Positions 63,000 through 64,000 of a DNA stretch of 64,000 bases are shown in pieces (within the stretch, counting starts at the first letter, position 1; the number at the start of each line of letters is the position of its first letter). This DNA comes from Betaproteobacteria bacterium (GTDB lineage Bacteria; Pseudomonadota; Gammaproteobacteria; Burkholderiales; Usitatibacteraceae), in NCBI GenBank assembly GCA_016711875.1, contig JADJSD010000001.1:1116001-1180000 (forward strand). Direction: 5' to 3'. The position numbers were made by a program, and so were the translations under genes. Below the pieces are notes generated by a model. It searched no databases. It saw nothing but the letters and a program-made list of their open reading frames with translations, and was not told the DNA's origin.

Positions 63000-64000
63000 G
63001 TGGGCGCGCTCAACGGAGCGGCCGCCCGGCGGCTCGCCAGCGCGACGGCGCATCACCAGGCCGGCCGCCTCGCCGAGGCGCTCGCCGCCTACCTCGCGCT
63101 CATCGCCGCCCACCCAGCGCAAGCCGAGCTTCGCTACCGGGCCGGCGTCGCCCTCATGGCGCTGCGCCGCTTCGACGAGGCCGAGGAGCAGCTCGCGAAG
63201 GCGGTCATCCTCGAGCCCGCCCAGCCCGCCGCCTGGCTTTCGCTCGGGCTCGCGCGCCGCGAGATGCTCCGTCACGAGGAGGCGCTGGAGGCCCTCGCGA
63301 AGGCCCGCGCCCTCGACCCGGCCATCCCGCAGGTGAACGGCCAGATGGGGCTCGTGCTGCGCGAACTCGGCCGCCTCGACGAGGCGCTCGATCGCGTGAC
63401 GGAAGAGACCCGGCGTTATCCCGGCGTCGCGCGCAATCACAACAACCTCGGCACGACGCTCCTCGCCTTCGGGCGCGAGCGCGACGCGGAAGCCGCGTTC
63501 CTCGAGGCCGTGCGCGTGGACCGCAACTACGCGACCGCCTACGGCAATCTCGCGGGATTGCTGCAGAAGCGAGGCGAACTCGCCGGCGCGGAAGCCGCGT
63601 GGCGTGAAGCCGCGCGCGTCGTGCCCACGGATACCCGGGCCCTCCAGCAGCTCGGCCTGGTGCTCACGTCGCGCTGGCGCCCTGCCGAGGCCGAACCCTT
63701 CCTGCGCCGCGCCTGCGAGCTCGCCCCGGAGAACCCGGAGCCGGCGCGGCTGCTGGCCTACGTGCTCAAGCGCCTCAACCGCGCGGAAGAAGCGCGTGAA
63801 GTGGCGCGGGGCATCCTCGCGCGGGATGGCGCCGACCTGCAGGCGGCCGTCGTCGAGGCCCTCGCCCTGCCCGCCGTGCCCGAATCGGCCGAGGCGTTGG
63901 CGCGCGCGCGCGAAACCTATGCGAAAGGCCTCGAATCGCTCCTCGCCCGCGAGGCGCTCTTCGCGAGGAATGCCGCGCAGGTCCTGAAGCTCCAGAGCGA
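63000..64000 (+). CDS. TPR protein, probable third GT41-type enzyme (3' end beyond window)
   Basis: A GTG at 63000, five bases after the previous stop, opens a frame that stays open to the window end (333 codons). It reads as about seven TPR units, for example LRYRAGVALMALRRFDEAEE and HNNLGTTLLAFGRERDAEAAF. A helical stretch (ESAEALARARETYAKGL) follows, of the kind that precedes a SPINDLY catalytic domain. The catalytic region is not visible, so GT41 identity is an inference from the two coupled neighbours. Confidence 0.75.
   Translation, partial: MGALNGAAARRLASATAHHQAGRLAEALAAYLALIAAHPAQAELRYRAGVALMALRRFDEAEEQLAKAVILEPAQPAAWLSLGLARREMLRHEEALEALAKARALDPAIPQVNGQMGLVLRELGRLDEALDRVTEETRRYPGVARNHNNLGTTLLAFGRERDAEAAFLEAVRVDRNYATAYGNLAGLLQKRGELAGAEAAWREAARVVPTDTRALQQLGLVLTSRWRPAEAEPFLRRACELAPENPEPARLLAYVLKRLNRAEEAREVARGILARDGADLQAAVVEALALPAVPESAEALARARETYAKGLESLLAREALFARNAAQVLKLQS

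Overview
This window is high-GC chromosomal DNA, densely packed with genes, and reads as a betaproteobacterium. The indicators are gene neighbourhoods typical of that class: ponA divergent from pilM, hemB beside engB and cytochrome c4, hemL-thiE-thiD beside rubredoxin and the pilGHIJ-chpA twitching/chemosensory genes, and pcm-rhodanese-tolC beside waaA/waaC. I cannot place it more finely. I see no tRNA, rRNA, CRISPR array, insertion sequence or prophage, and no gene-free stretch above about 300 bases. Layout, 1-11 kb: the pilM end of a type IV pilus operon, a frameshifted PBP1A gene, a conserved unknown gene, hemB, a probable small RNA with a C-rich anti-Shine-Dalgarno loop, engB, cytochrome c4, a membrane diguanylate cyclase, then hemL-thiE-thiD and a divergent rubredoxin. 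11-20.5 kb: the Pil-Chp chemosensory operon (pilG, pilH, pilI, pilJ, chpA). chpA is frameshifted as read. 20.5-25 kb, minus strand: uppP, a secreted cytochrome P460 domain fused to an amicyanin-like cupredoxin, a second secreted cytochrome P460 paralogue, and thiC behind a TPP riboswitch. 25-29 kb: a TetR-HlyD-ABC ATPase-ABC permease efflux operon with a perfect 16-bp operator inside its own promoter. The permease is frameshifted as read. 29-38 kb, envelope genes: pcm, rhodanese, tolC, waaA, waaC, a family 2 glycosyltransferase, and the dTDP-L-rhamnose set rfbBACD, with a decayed copy of an rfbB-like 5' end just upstream of rfbB. 38-49 kb: a complete type II secretion operon, gspE-F-G-H-I-J-K-L-M, a GspC/XpsN-like gene and gspD. 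gspI is frameshifted as read. 49-54 kb: a frameshifted small lipoprotein gene, a probably abundant secreted protein with a strong ribosome binding site, terminator and repeated promoter elements, a second secreted protein with its own promoter and terminator, and a periplasmic PPIase. 54-64 kb: an O-antigen-type ABC exporter (Wzm, Wzt), a methyltransferase, and three consecutive TPR-containing proteins. The first carries two GT41/SPINDLY (O-GlcNAc transferase-like) modules in one chain, the second carries one, and the third runs off the end of the window. The strongest candidates for new biology are this linked ABC-exporter/multi-GT41 locus next to secreted proteins and a type II secretion system, the P460-cupredoxin fusion, and the small RNA between hemB and engB. 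Five genes each need one single-base indel to restore a full-length family member, several of them in short G runs. The most economical reading is residual sequencing or assembly error, not gene decay, and the raw reads would decide.
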